A DNA stretch of 64,000 nt from Blastocatellia bacterium (GCA_035275065.1 DATENM010000082.1:33692-97691), one strand, 5' to 3'; shown: positions 16,996 through 26,224, numbered from the stretch's first letter. Made by a program: numbers and translations. Notes: generated from the sequence alone by a model not told the origin.

Positions 16996-19956
16996 TTAAT
17001 CGCTCGCGGCCTGCATCTGGCGCGAGAAGGCGGTGGGAAGCTTGATGGTGAAGTGCGCGCCTTCATTCGGGCGGCTCTCGACGAAGATGCGCCCGCCGTG
17101 CTCTTGAATAATGCCGTAGGATAGCGCGAGGCCGAGCCCCGTGCCCTGGCCGACCTCTTTTGTCGTAAAGAACGGGTCGTAGATGCGCGCGATGTGCTCG
17201 GGCGCAATGCCCATGCCGGTGTCGCGGAAGTCAACGACCAGCGACGTGTCTACCGCACGGGTGGTGATCGTCAAGCGCCCGCCCTGTGGCATGGCGTCGC
17301 GCGCATTCAGCGCCAGATTCATGAAGACCTGTTGCAGCTTCGAGGCGTTGCCGTAGGCCGCCGGCAGCTCGGCGCCGTAATGACGGACGATCTCAAGCCG
17401 CGCGTTGCGCAGTTGCGGCTCAAGTAGCTGCAAGGTGTCGTCGAGGACGCGGTTGAGATCAACCTCGCGGAACTGCGGGTCGCCGGTGCGCGAGAAGTTC
17501 AGCAGGTTATTGACGATCCCCGAAGCCCGCAGGGTCTGCGTGTGAATCTTTTCAAGCAGCTTGCGCTTCGGGTCGGCCTCGGTGATCTGCTGCAAGAGCA
17601 TCTGCGTGTAAGACGAGATGCCGGCAAGCGGCGTGTTGACTTCGTGGGCGACGCCCGCGGCGAGCAAGCCGATGCTCGACAGCTTCTCGCGCTGCATCAA
17701 CTGTTCTTCGAGCTGCGCCCGTTCAGTGACGTTCTCAAGGACGATGAGCGCCCCGGTGACGACGCCGTGCGCCGCCTCGAACGGCGCAATCGAAATGTTC
17801 AAAGTCAGCGGGCGACCGTCTTCGGTCGTCGTGTTGTACTTGTAGATGTGGCGGGCTTCGCGGATCGTCCAGCCGGCGTCGCCGACTGCCGCCTGCACGG
17901 TTTCGATCAGGTCGCGATCCAAGACGTCGGCGATGGCGCGGCGCAGGGCGCGCTCGCGGGCGATGCCGGTGATCTCTTCGAGCGCGCTGTTCCAGGTCGT
18001 GATGTGGCCGTCGAAGTCGACGGCGAGAATGCCGACGTTGACACTTTCGATGATATTCTCGGAAAACTCTTTGAGCCGCGCAAGCTCGCCGGCCTTCTCC
18101 ATCTCCGAGCGGTAGAGCAGCGCGTTATCAATCGCCACGGCGACGTACCCGGACAGCGCCCGCAACAGCTCTGTGTCTTCGCTGGTCAGCATCGCGCCGG
18201 CCGTCGTGCGGCCCACGCCGATGATCGCCACCATGCGGTCGCGCACGACGCACGGCACATAGTAAGCCAGCTCGTCGTGATTGATGGTTTCGTCGCTGTC
18301 GCTGTCGCCGTTGAGCAAGTCCGCCGCCGTGATGAAGCCGCGCCCGATGGCATACAGTCGCAGCGAGCGCTTGATGTCGTCGGGCAGCGTCAATTCGCTT
18401 TCGATCCCCGAAGAGTGCGCCAGGCGGAAGCCTGAAGGCGCGAGCGGCTCTTCGATAAAGATGGCGACTTTGCGCACGCTCAGCATGTCTGCGAGGCGGC
18501 GCACCAGCGAGTCGAGCAGTTGCGGCAGCGCCGTCGTCTGCGCCAGCGTGCGCCCGAAATCTTGCAAGCCGGTGCGCAGGGTGTAGCGCGCGCCGTAAAA
18601 CCAGCGGTCGGCCCACTCGTTCAGCTTGTTCTTGATGGGCGCAAACAGCATGGCGACGACCAGCATGCCGGCGACGACGACGACGCGCGTCTTCCACGAA
18701 TTCAAATCCGCCGTCGCCCAGACGAACTTGACGAAATCGCTCACCGCCAGCAGCACCGCCATGTAGATGGCCGCGACGGCCAGCGTCGCCATCGCATGCA
18801 CGAAGCTGCGGCGCACAATAACGTCTACGTCCATCAGACGGTAGCGCACAATCGAATAGCCGAACGACAGCGGGATCAGGATGAGCGGCCCATAGGCCAG
18901 CGTCTCCATCAGCGGCGTGATCTCGAACTGACTGATGTAAGGGATGGCGTAGAGCGCGGCGAACGGCAGGCCGGCCAGCGCAATGCCCCAGACGATCCAC
19001 TTCAGTTGCTGCTTGAGCAGCGGGCTGCCGGCGCGCACAAAGGTTCGCACCAGTATCGCGCCGCCGGCGACGAAATAGGCCGCCAGATGGCCGATGGCAA
19101 AGCTATCGAGCAGGTTGCGCGCTTTGATCAAGCCGCCGCCGGCAAAGACGCCAACCTGCGGCTGGTAGTGCCAGAGGATATCCAGGGCGACGAGCGCCAG
19201 GCCCGGCAGATAAAGCAGTCCGAGCGTCAGCCGTGCGCGGCGCGCCAGCTTGCCGCCCGCGGGGAAGTTGGCGCAGAGATGCAAAAAGACCGGCGCCAGC
19301 AACGCCAGCGCCGCGTTGTCGAGCAAGCTGACCAGACGGTCGAGCGGCGTGAATTCGAGCGTCGCGCTGTAGAAGTAAACGATGAACGAGAGCAACGACC
19401 AGGCGTAGAAGTGATAAGTCAACTCGGCGCGGTTCTGGCGGAACAGCACGAACAGGCCGATGCCGAGATAGACCAGGCCGATGAAGGCAAGGTAGAGGCT
19501 GCGCTCAAGGTAGCGCGGCGCCGCCACGATGCGGAAGTCGACGTCGAAGAGCGACGGCCCTTCCATTCGGTAGATGCTTTGCAGAACGGGGTCGTTATGT
19601 TCGACGGCATAACGCGCATCGCCGCCGACGCCCTGGCGGTCAAGGTAGCGGTGCAGGACTTCGAGGCTGCTGACCTGCTCGTATTCGAGCGGCTGCGGCG
19701 GCTCGTTGAGCGCGCGCTTGCTGACAAAGTAGACGGCGCGCAGGTGGTCGCCTTTCTTGACTCTCCAGGTCAGCGGCGAGGCAGGGTCAACGGCTTTCAC
19801 GCGCAGGCCGTTGGCAGTCTCTTCCCAGGTGACGCCATCCGTAGGAACCGTGTTCGGGCCGAGGCGGTCGCGCAGGTTCAAAACGCCGAGGGCGACAAGC
19901 AGCGCAGTAACCGCCAGCACGGCGATCAACCTGATTCTTGTCAGCAACTCCTTCAT
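16996..19956 (-). CDS. Membrane histidine kinase with PDZ-like sensor, GAF and PAS
   Basis: The product has 986 aa. It starts with one N-terminal membrane helix (7-27) and a periplasmic part of about 130 residues whose start resembles a PDZ fold (LRVKAVDPASPLTWRVKKGD). About seven further membrane helices follow (about 165-430), then a GAF-like domain (about 480-625), a PAS domain (about 640-745), HisKA with phospho-acceptor His771 (GVAHEVNTPLAG) and HATPase_c with N box (NLALNARDAM), G1 (DTGMGIA) and G2 (GQGTGLGLAL). It autophosphorylates and passes the phosphate to the response regulator encoded next. The general plan recalls PilS-type kinases paired with PilR, but the long sensory N-terminus is different. 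The start has GAGG upstream. Confidence 0.92.
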   Translation of the reverse strand: MKELLTRIRLIAVLAVTALLVALGVLNLRDRLGPNTVPTDGVTWEETANGLRVKAVDPASPLTWRVKKGDHLRAVYFVSKRALNEPPQPLEYEQVSSLEVLHRYLDRQGVGGDARYAVEHNDPVLQSIYRMEGPSLFDVDFRIVAAPRYLERSLYLAFIGLVYLGIGLFVLFRQNRAELTYHFYAWSLLSFIVYFYSATLEFTPLDRLVSLLDNAALALLAPVFLHLCANFPAGGKLARRARLTLGLLYLPGLALVALDILWHYQPQVGVFAGGGLIKARNLLDSFAIGHLAAYFVAGGAILVRTFVRAGSPLLKQQLKWIVWGIALAGLPFAALYAIPYISQFEITPLMETLAYGPLILIPLSFGYSIVRYRLMDVDVIVRRSFVHAMATLAVAAIYMAVLLAVSDFVKFVWATADLNSWKTRVVVVAGMLVVAMLFAPIKNKLNEWADRWFYGARYTLRTGLQDFGRTLAQTTALPQLLDSLVRRLADMLSVRKVAIFIEEPLAPSGFRLAHSSGIESELTLPDDIKRSLRLYAIGRGFITAADLLNGDSDSDETINHDELAYYVPCVVRDRMVAIIGVGRTTAGAMLTSEDTELLRALSGYVAVAIDNALLYRSEMEKAGELARLKEFSENIIESVNVGILAVDFDGHITTWNSALEEITGIARERALRRAIADVLDRDLIETVQAAVGDAGWTIREARHIYKYNTTTEDGRPLTLNISIAPFEAAHGVVTGALIVLENVTERAQLEEQLMQREKLSSIGLLAAGVAHEVNTPLAGISSYTQMLLQQITEADPKRKLLEKIHTQTLRASGIVNNLLNFSRTGDPQFREVDLNRVLDDTLQLLEPQLRNARLEIVRHYGAELPAAYGNASKLQQVFMNLALNARDAMPQGGRLTITTRAVDTSLVVDFRDTGMGIAPEHIARIYDPFFTTKEVGQGTGLGLALSYGIIQEHGGRIFVESRPNEGAHFTIKLPTAFSRQMQAASD

Positions 19957-20277
19957 CGCTTCGACCTCACGCGCAATCAGACGCCCACAAAGAGGCTATC
20001 AGGGTAAAAACCGCAACTGTTATTCCAGCCCGTCCCACGGTCACAGTGCCTGAAAAATCAAGGCTTTTCAGCTCCTACCGTGGTATGGTCAGCATCAGAG
20101 TCCATAATTTTGGAACAGCGTCCAATTTTTCGGATACAACGCGAAACCGGTTTCTAAGGCGACTAGAAACCAACCCTGGGGGCACGGGACGGCGTAGCAG
20201 GCACAACTGAAAACAGACGCTCCTAAGCGGACAAGCGCACGGACGGGACAAGCAGATTCTTAGTCTCTCTCTACCAA
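19957..20277. other. Intergenic region upstream of the kinase
   Basis: About 320 nt with a lower GC content in the middle. I see no coding frame. No sigma-54 site or convincing -35/-10 pair was found. Confidence 0.4.
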
Positions 20278-20298
20278 TGCCTGCATCTTTGGCAGGCA
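20278..20298 (-). terminator. Hairpin after the barrel protein gene, weak terminator
   Basis: A 7-bp stem TGCCTGC/GCAGGCA with a 7-nt loop lies 12 nt after the stop at 20310. On the minus strand only TTGGT follows it, not a full T tract. Confidence 0.35.
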
Positions 20299-20309
20299 AA
20301 TCTTTATGC

Positions 20310-22004
20310 TTAAAATCTCAACGACAGACCGACGCGCACCAGACGGTGGAAACGGCTGGCGACCAGTTCCTGGCGCTCGTCGCTGACCGCGCCTTGCTGG
20401 TCAAGCAAGTTGCGCAGATCAATGATGGCCTGCCACTGGCCGGGCAGGAAGCCGAGACTCGGCAAATCCTGCGTGAGCATCACGTTGATGTTCGGGTCGT
20501 AAGTCGCCACCTGTCCCTGGAACGGATCAATGGCAAAGACCGCTTGCGTCGGCGCGACCCGCAGCACGGTCGAAACCCGCGTGCCGGTGGTCACGAAGTT
20601 CGCATCCACTTTCGCCGAAACGACCTGGAAGACAGCGTTGCGGAACAGGTGCGCCGGGTCGGTGATGCCGCGCTCGTCGAGCTGCTGGCCCTCGCCAAAG
20701 GCATAACCCACCGACGCCTCCACCACACGGTTGACGTGGCGGTGATAGACGACACGCATGCCGCGCTGACGGCCTCCCTGTTCGACGGCGCGGAATTCCG
20801 ATTGGGTCTGCGCATCATTGGGGACGGCCAGCAGGCCAACGCCGTGGCCTGAAACCGTGTCGAAGAAGGCCATCATCTCGACCGAGGACTTATCGGAAAG
20901 AATCTGTTCAGCGCCGAACTGCAAGCGATAGCTGCGATCCATCAACGGCTGCTGATCGCCGCTTGCCGCATTCATCACCGCGACCGCCTTCGGCTCGGTG
21001 AACTCGATCTCGCCGGCTTCGAGCTTGACGCGCGATTGCACGTCGCTCGACGTGCCGGGGACGAGCGCCGCCGACAGTCGTGTGCGCGGCGTGGCATCAA
21101 TGGCCAGCCCCAAGCGCGGCAGGACGCTGGTGCCCGAAGCGCCTTCGGAAAAGCGCGCGAATTCCAGGCCGTAAACGATCAGCACAGGCCCGGCGACTTG
21201 CCAGGTGTCGGTCGCTGACAACGAGAACTGTCCGAGTCGCGGCACACTGCCGTGGCGCGAAAACGTGAAGCGCCCATAGCCGAGCGCCACCGCGAACCGG
21301 TGACGGTCACCGACGTTGGCGGTCGTCAGGGCTTGTAGCTTTTGCGGCGCGCCGGTGCCGACGCCCGCCTGACCGGTAAGGACGAAGTTGGCATCTTTGC
21401 CGATCTGCTCGGAGATGGCGAAGTTGGTGCCGAAGAACGGCATGGTTTCGGCCGTGTCGCTGGTGCTCGCCTGCGCGAAGGTGTTGACGACGCCGTGCAT
21501 CTCCGGCGTGCGGTCTGTGAGCGCGACCGTGTCATCGCCGCGCGCGTCGGTCGGGTTCGGGTTATATTCGTCGTAATGGAAGACGACGTTGCGGGCGCCG
21601 CGCGCCGCATATTTGGAATCGGTGTTGAGGCTGGTCTGCTCGCTCAACGTCGTCACCCGACGCAAGTAGATCGAATCGAAGACGGTGACTTGATTGGGCC
21701 GCACGTCGGTGGCGATCTCGACCGGCTTGAAGCCGTCGGCAGCGGCTTTCACGCGGTAGCGGCCCGGCACGATGTTGGCGGCGATGAACTTGCCTTCATT
21801 ATCGGTGCTGGCCTTTTTGATCACCTTGCCGGCCTTGACGTCTTCGGCCAGTACAAGCACGGCTGCGCCGACCAGGGGATTCCCACGCGCGTCGAGAACA
21901 AGACCGCGTATCGAGCCCGTGGCAGCGCCCGCTTGGGCCGTCGCGCCGGCGCTCAAGACGACGCCGACGACAAGCAAAGCCCAGAGTCTGGAAGCGTGTT
22001 TCAT
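20310..22004 (-). CDS. Carboxypeptidase-regulatory-like, beta-barrel outer-membrane protein
   Basis: The 564-aa product has a signal peptide ending in AQAGA. Residues about 28-115 are a carboxypeptidase-D regulatory-like Ig fold (GSIRGLVLDARGNPLVGAAV ... GRYRVKAAADGF), the usual N-terminal plug-preceding domain of large Acidobacteriota TonB-dependent transporters. The rest is an alternating beta-strand pattern and the protein ends in RVGLSLRF, a terminal Phe signature for BAM-assembled barrels. At 564 aa it is about half the length of classical members and I see no clear TonB plug, so it may be a simple porin-like barrel. It overlaps the rdgB stop by 3 nt. Confidence 0.75.
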   Translation of the reverse strand: MKHASRLWALLVVGVVLSAGATAQAGAATGSIRGLVLDARGNPLVGAAVLVLAEDVKAGKVIKKASTDNEGKFIAANIVPGRYRVKAAADGFKPVEIATDVRPNQVTVFDSIYLRRVTTLSEQTSLNTDSKYAARGARNVVFHYDEYNPNPTDARGDDTVALTDRTPEMHGVVNTFAQASTSDTAETMPFFGTNFAISEQIGKDANFVLTGQAGVGTGAPQKLQALTTANVGDRHRFAVALGYGRFTFSRHGSVPRLGQFSLSATDTWQVAGPVLIVYGLEFARFSEGASGTSVLPRLGLAIDATPRTRLSAALVPGTSSDVQSRVKLEAGEIEFTEPKAVAVMNAASGDQQPLMDRSYRLQFGAEQILSDKSSVEMMAFFDTVSGHGVGLLAVPNDAQTQSEFRAVEQGGRQRGMRVVYHRHVNRVVEASVGYAFGEGQQLDERGITDPAHLFRNAVFQVVSAKVDANFVTTGTRVSTVLRVAPTQAVFAIDPFQGQVATYDPNINVMLTQDLPSLGFLPGQWQAIIDLRNLLDQQGAVSDERQELVASRFHRLVRVGLSLRF

Positions 22005-22666
22005 ACGTCACCTCTTCTGGAGGAAGCAGAGGACTCACCAGTAGGAAGTATCATTTTATCACCCGTCTTTGGGGTGTCAAGCACGCGCGCCGCTTCAAGC
22101 CACGTGACCAGACGGCGAAAAGCGCGACCGCGATGGCTGATCTCAGCCTTCTCTTCGGCGCTCAGTTCGGCAAACGTCTTGCCAAGCGGCGGGTAGAGAA
22201 AAACCGGATCATAGCCGAAGCCGCCGACGCCATGCGGCACGTCGAGAATCCGCCCGCGCGCTTCGTCCTCAAAGACCTGCTCGCCCGCCGCCCAGACCAG
22301 CGCCGCCGCGCAAACGAAACGCGCGGCACGGCCATCGGCGGGAACGTCTTTCAACTCACCGAGCAATTTCTGAATGCGCTCGGCGTCCGATGCCCCAGGC
22401 CCTGCATAACGCGCCGAGGCGACGCCGGGCCGCCCGCCGAGCGCCGCGACTTCGAGCCCCGAATCGTCGGCAATTGTCGGCAATCCCGTTTGTCTGTGAT
22501 AATGGCGCGCCTTGAGCAAAGCGTTTTCCGCAAAGGTCTGAGCAGTTTCAATCTCTTCGGTTGAATCCCCGGCGTCGAGGCCAACCAGCTCGATGGGCTG
22601 TTGGCCCAGGATGCGTCGTAATTCGCTGACCTTGCCGCGGTTAGTCGTTGCCAGCAGCAGCTTCAT
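22001..22666 (-). CDS. rdgB: XTP/dITP diphosphatase (RdgB/HAM1)
   Basis: The 221-aa product hydrolyses non-canonical purine triphosphates (ITP, dITP, XTP) to the monophosphate, keeping them out of nucleic acids. The diagnostic motifs are LLATTNRGKVSELRRIL at the N-terminus, IADDSGLEVAALGGRPGV for metal and substrate, and FGYDPVF and SHRGRA near the end. The last 20 residues after GDKMILP are an unusual tail created by the overlap with the next gene. The ATG lies 6 nt after a TATACT -10 box with no Shine-Dalgarno, so a leaderless message is likely. Confidence 0.93.
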   Translation of the reverse strand: MKLLLATTNRGKVSELRRILGQQPIELVGLDAGDSTEEIETAQTFAENALLKARHYHRQTGLPTIADDSGLEVAALGGRPGVASARYAGPGASDAERIQKLLGELKDVPADGRAARFVCAAALVWAAGEQVFEDEARGRILDVPHGVGGFGYDPVFLYPPLGKTFAELSAEEKAEISHRGRAFRRLVTWLEAARVLDTPKTGDKMILPTGESSASSRRGDV

Positions 22667-22672
22667 AGCCGA

Positions 22673-22678
22673 AGTATA
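22673..22678 (-). promoter_or_regulatory. -10 box for rdgB (leaderless transcript likely)
   Basis: TATACT on the minus strand ends 6 nt before the rdgB ATG. Transcription would start at or next to the A of the start codon. Confidence 0.5.
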
Positions 22679-22972
22679 ACACGGCGGCAGACGAGCGGCT
22701 CGCTACCAGAGAACCGCGCCGCCCGCCTTTCTTGCACACCGATTGCAGTAAACGCCGTCAGGACGCTGCGGCTTTGAGGATTCACCGGCAGACGGGCTCA
22801 ACGTAATTTAAACCGCAAATTCTTGTTCGGCCCGACACGCCGGCGATGTCAGGCAAGAAAAAATTTCCACCCAAAATATGTATTTTTTACACGCGTCATA
22901 GGTTTGTCTGCCCACCGCCGCGCCGACAAAAAGCACTATCTGCGCTGTTTTGTTGGAGATCATTACCGGAAT

Positions 22973-23137
22973 GAGTGCCGGGCCGCCGTGGCACCTTGAT
23001 TGCTCAGGCGTATGCGGGGCAAGAGATACGGGTGATGGCAACATCACTTCCTGTTCTCGATTATCGGTTACTGTGGTGAGGACAGTAACCGGACACAAGG
23101 CGATGCGGTCTTCCCACGCCGCATCGCCTATTTTTTT
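22973..23137 (+). ncRNA. Candidate structured RNA of unknown class
   Basis: Four hairpins and a terminator follow each other in 165 nt. Hairpin 1 is 22975-22994 (GTGCC/GGCAC). Hairpin 2 is 23000-23022 (TTGCTC/GGGCAA). Hairpin 3 is 23023-23058, capped by GTGATG-GCAA-CATCAC, a GNRA tetraloop. Hairpin 4 is 23065-23091, a perfect 10-bp stem CGGTTACTGT/ACAGTAACCG. The terminator is at 23098-23137. No coding frame of normal composition covers it. It does not match the consensus I know for tmRNA, RNase P, SRP RNA, 6S RNA, or the TPP, c-di-GMP or SAM riboswitches. It could be a trans-acting sRNA or a leader of the peptidase gene starting at 23229. Confidence 0.6.
23098..23137 (+). terminator. Strong rho-independent terminator
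   Basis: A perfect 11-bp stem (23098-23108 with 23119-23129) and a 10-nt loop are followed by A and T7. It ends the candidate RNA 91 nt before the peptidase gene. Confidence 0.9.
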
Positions 23138-23228
23138 GTCCAGCCGATGCTCTCCTTGATCTGCCTGCCTTCTTGACACGCCGGGCGCTGCGCCCTATCT
23201 TCAAACCTTCCGAACTTCCGAGGTCTCG

Positions 23229-24716
23229 ATGCTCGACCAGTACCGCCGCGATTACGCCGAGTTCAACGCCGCCGTGATGCGCGAGCATTACCTGTTCGGC
23301 TCCGGCCAGAAAGCCGCGCTGGACTTGGCCCCGGTCTACGAGCGCTTCAGCGACCTCTTCTCACGCGACACCATCGCCAAGCTCCAGCGGCAGCTCGACG
23401 ACACCGCCGAGCATTTCGCGACCGACCGCGCCGCCCTCAGCCACCTGCTGCGCTTTGCCGTCGAGCAGCACCTCGAAGACGCCGTCAAAGAGTTGACCGA
23501 AGAAGTCAGCGCCCTGGAAGCATCGGCGACCGTCGAATTCGCGGGGCGCACGCTGACCTTTCAGGAAACGGTGGTCGCCATCGCTAAAGCGCCCGACCAG
23601 GCGATGCGGCGGGCGCTTGACGCCCGGCGGCTGTCGGTCATCGCTTCGGCCAACGACCTGCGCGCCGAGCGCCTGATGAAGCTTCACGAGGCCGCCCGCT
23701 CGCTTGGTTATGAAAGCTACACAAAGCTATTTGGGCAACTGCGGCAGCTCGATTACGAAACGGTCGAGCGCGCCGCGTCGCCGCTGCTGGCGCGCACCGA
23801 ATCGCTCTACGTCGCCCGCCTCAACGAAGCCTTGCAGCAACACCTCGGGATTCACATCGATGAGGCCGAGCGTTGCGATTACCTGCACCTGATGCGCCTG
23901 ACGCGCTTCGACGGGCGCTTTCCGGCGTCGCGCCTGATGAAAGTCTATCGCCAGACCATGGACGGCCTCGGCATCCATGTTGACGCGCAGCGCAACGTTG
24001 AAGTGGACAACGCCATCCGCCCGCACAAAATGCCACGCGCTTGTTGCGTGCCGGTCGTCGTGCCGGATGACATTAAACTGATCATCCGCCCGGCGGGCGG
24101 GCAGGCCGATTACAAGTCGTTGCTGCACGAAGGCGGTCACGCGCAGCACTACGCCTGGACGGCAGCGGGGCTGCGCCCGGAGTTCAAGTACACCGGCGAT
24201 TACGCCTTGAGCGAATCTTACGCCTTTCTCTTTCATCATCTGCTGACGGATCGCGCATGGCTCGGCGAAGTGCTCGGCTTCACCGACAACCGCGACTTCA
24301 TTCGCGCCTTCATGCTGGTCGAGCTGATGGTGGCGCGGCGCATCATCACCAAGCTCGGTTACGAGCGGCGGCTGCATGCGGGTGAAGACCTGGGGCGCGC
24401 CGCCGATGATTATGCCGAATCGCTGAGCCAGGCGACGCGCTTTAAAACCTCGAAGACGGAATATCTCTCGGACACCGACGATGCGTTTTACGTGGCGAAC
24501 TACGTCCGCGCCACGGCGCTGGCGTTGCTGCTGCGCGAGCATCTGCAATCGCGTTTCGGCCAGCGCTGGTGGGCCGCGCCGCAGGCGGGAAATTTTCTGA
24601 AAGAGATTTGGGAGACCGGCGACCGTTATAGCGCCGACGAGATGGCCGCGCAGATCGGTATCGGCCCGATTATCATCGATCCGCTGATCGATCAGTTCAA
24701 TGAGGTATTGAAATAG
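23229..24716 (+). CDS. M3-like zinc metallopeptidase
   Basis: The 495-aa soluble protein has the gluzincin motif HEGGH (His300, Glu301, His304) and a downstream third ligand Glu329 in LSESYAF, as in the M3 thimet/oligoendopeptidase family. The helical N-terminal half (EFAGRTLTFQETVVAIAKAP, MKLHEAARSLGYESYTKLFG) is typical of that fold. No signal peptide is present, so it acts in the cytoplasm, probably on short peptides. It is shorter than usual M3 members (560-680 aa), so it belongs to a divergent branch. The ATG has GAGG 6 nt upstream. It begins an operon with aroB and a DUF4845 gene. Confidence 0.82.
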   Translation: MLDQYRRDYAEFNAAVMREHYLFGSGQKAALDLAPVYERFSDLFSRDTIAKLQRQLDDTAEHFATDRAALSHLLRFAVEQHLEDAVKELTEEVSALEASATVEFAGRTLTFQETVVAIAKAPDQAMRRALDARRLSVIASANDLRAERLMKLHEAARSLGYESYTKLFGQLRQLDYETVERAASPLLARTESLYVARLNEALQQHLGIHIDEAERCDYLHLMRLTRFDGRFPASRLMKVYRQTMDGLGIHVDAQRNVEVDNAIRPHKMPRACCVPVVVPDDIKLIIRPAGGQADYKSLLHEGGHAQHYAWTAAGLRPEFKYTGDYALSESYAFLFHHLLTDRAWLGEVLGFTDNRDFIRAFMLVELMVARRIITKLGYERRLHAGEDLGRAADDYAESLSQATRFKTSKTEYLSDTDDAFYVANYVRATALALLLREHLQSRFGQRWWAAPQAGNFLKEIWETGDRYSADEMAAQIGIGPIIIDPLIDQFNEVLK

Positions 24717-24723
24717 AAGCCGA

Positions 24724-25836
24724 ATGGAAACCGCAACGATCAGGGTCAAACTCAAGCAGCGCAGCTACGCCATTCATGTCGCCGCCGGCTTGCTGGATGA
24801 AGTGGGAGATCTATTACGCGCGGCAGTCGGCGAGCGGGCGCGGCGAGCCGTCGTCGTCAGCAACCCGACAGTAGATCAACTCTATGGCCGCCGCCTGGCG
24901 CGCAGCCTGCGGCGCGCAGGGTTCAAGACGCCACAGGTTCTCATCGGTGACGGCGAGCGCTTCAAAACCCTCGGCACGGCGGAAACGCTCTACACCTTTT
25001 TGATCGAGCAGCGCATCGAGCGCTCGGACGTCATCGTGGCAATGGGCGGCGGCGTGGTCGGCGACCTCAGCGGCTTTGTCGCCGCGACCTACCTGCGCGG
25101 CATTCGCTTCGCTCAGGTGCCGACGACCTTGCTGGCGCAGATAGACAGCTCGGTCGGCGGCAAGACGGGTGTGAATCACCGGCTCGGCAAGAACCTGATC
25201 GGCGCTTTTCACCAGCCGGCGCTCGTCGCCATTGACCCGCTGACGCTCCAGTCGCTGCCCGGGCGCGAGCTGCGCGCCGGCCTCTGCGAAGCGATCAAGT
25301 ATGGCGTCATCCGCGACCGCCGTTTGTTCGACCGCATCTATCGCGAGCTTGACCGCTTAAAGCTCCTCGACCTGGGCGAGCTGACACACCTCATCGAGCG
25401 CTCATGCCAGATCAAAGCTGAGGTCGTGGCGCGTGACGAGCGCGAAGGCGGCTTGCGGCGGATTTTAAATTTTGGCCACACCGTCGGCCACGCGCTCGAA
25501 GCAGTGACGCGCTATCGCCGCTTCCTGCATGGCGAAGCGGTCGGTCACGGGATGCGCGCCGCGGCGCGCCTTGCCGAGCGGCTGGAAATGCTAGCGAGTG
25601 ACGAGCGCCGGTTAATCGATGAAGCGGTGCGGCGTGCCGGGCCGCTGCCATCGGCAAAAACTCTTGCGCTCGATGATATAATCTCTGCAATGGCACACGA
25701 CAAGAAGGCCGAGGCCGGACAGCTGGCCTTTGTGCTGCCGACTCAGATTGGCCGTGTCGTTGTGCGCGCCGACGTGCCCCTGCAAATCATTCGTGCAGCC
25801 CTCAAGGATGCTCTTTTCGAGCAGCCGCTTTCATAG
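24724..25836 (+). CDS. aroB: 3-dehydroquinate synthase
   Basis: The 370-aa product converts DAHP to 3-dehydroquinate, the second step of the shikimate pathway, using NAD and a divalent metal. Seen are the NAD-binding VAMGGGVVGDLSGFVAATY region, the substrate-binding IDSSVGGKTGVNH, GLCEAIKYGVIRD with the metal-ligand Glu, and metal ligands in LNFGHTVGHALE and FLHGEAVGHGM. The length is normal. It starts 7 nt after the peptidase stop, and the next gene begins 13 nt after its stop. Confidence 0.96.
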   Translation: METATIRVKLKQRSYAIHVAAGLLDEVGDLLRAAVGERARRAVVVSNPTVDQLYGRRLARSLRRAGFKTPQVLIGDGERFKTLGTAETLYTFLIEQRIERSDVIVAMGGGVVGDLSGFVAATYLRGIRFAQVPTTLLAQIDSSVGGKTGVNHRLGKNLIGAFHQPALVAIDPLTLQSLPGRELRAGLCEAIKYGVIRDRRLFDRIYRELDRLKLLDLGELTHLIERSCQIKAEVVARDEREGGLRRILNFGHTVGHALEAVTRYRRFLHGEAVGHGMRAAARLAERLEMLASDERRLIDEAVRRAGPLPSAKTLALDDIISAMAHDKKAEAGQLAFVLPTQIGRVVVRADVPLQIIRAALKDALFEQPLS

Positions 25837-25849
25837 GGAGAGCAACGCC

Positions 25850-26224
25850 ATGAATAGCAGAGAGAGCCGCGCGCGGGAGCGCGGTGCCGTTAGCATCAAA
25901 ACCATCGTCATCCTTTTCGTTCTCTTTTGCGCGGCGTTTCTGATGCTGAAGCTGGTGCCGGTCTACGTCGAACAGCGCAAGGTCATCTTTGACGTGGAAG
26001 AGCTGGCGCGCATCGCCACGGTGCGGAGCTTCAAAGACGAGCGCATCGTGCCGGAGATCACCAAGATTCGCAGTACCTACGAGTTGCCCGAGGGCAGCAT
26101 CAACCTGATGCAGCGCGTCGGGCCGGGCGTTCAGATCGGCGTCAATTACACGCGCTCGGTTGATCTGCTCGTCACCACCTACAGTTGGAAGGTCGAGCAT
26201 ACGGTCGTCGGCAAGGAATTGTAA
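25850..26224 (+). CDS. DUF4845-like single-pass membrane protein
   Basis: The 124-aa product has a basic N-terminus (ESRARERGAVSIKT) and one membrane helix (IVILFVLFCAAFLMLKLVPV) followed by VYVEQRKVIFDVEELA and a periplasmic alpha-beta domain. This pattern, including KLVPVYVE directly after the helix, matches DUF4845 proteins. The function is unknown. GGGAG lies 10 nt before the ATG; the longer frame starting at 25730 overlaps aroB and is rejected. It is the third gene of the operon. Confidence 0.75.
   Translation: MNSRESRARERGAVSIKTIVILFVLFCAAFLMLKLVPVYVEQRKVIFDVEELARIATVRSFKDERIVPEITKIRSTYELPEGSINLMQRVGPGVQIGVNYTRSVDLLVTTYSWKVEHTVVGKEL

Noticed and set aside
18520..20007. 495-codon open frame antisense to the histidine kinase
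   Set aside because: It lies wholly opposite a well-supported kinase gene, is Arg/Gln/Asp-rich in the way GC-rich shadow frames are, and has no motif or ribosome binding site.
22973..23137. 6S RNA or SRP RNA identity for the structured RNA
   Set aside because: It folds as successive hairpins and not one long rod with a central bubble, and has no SRP core motif.
22808..23179. Minus-strand 123-codon frame in the rdgB-peptidase gap
   Set aside because: Odd composition, no ribosome binding site, and it runs through the candidate structured RNA and its terminator.
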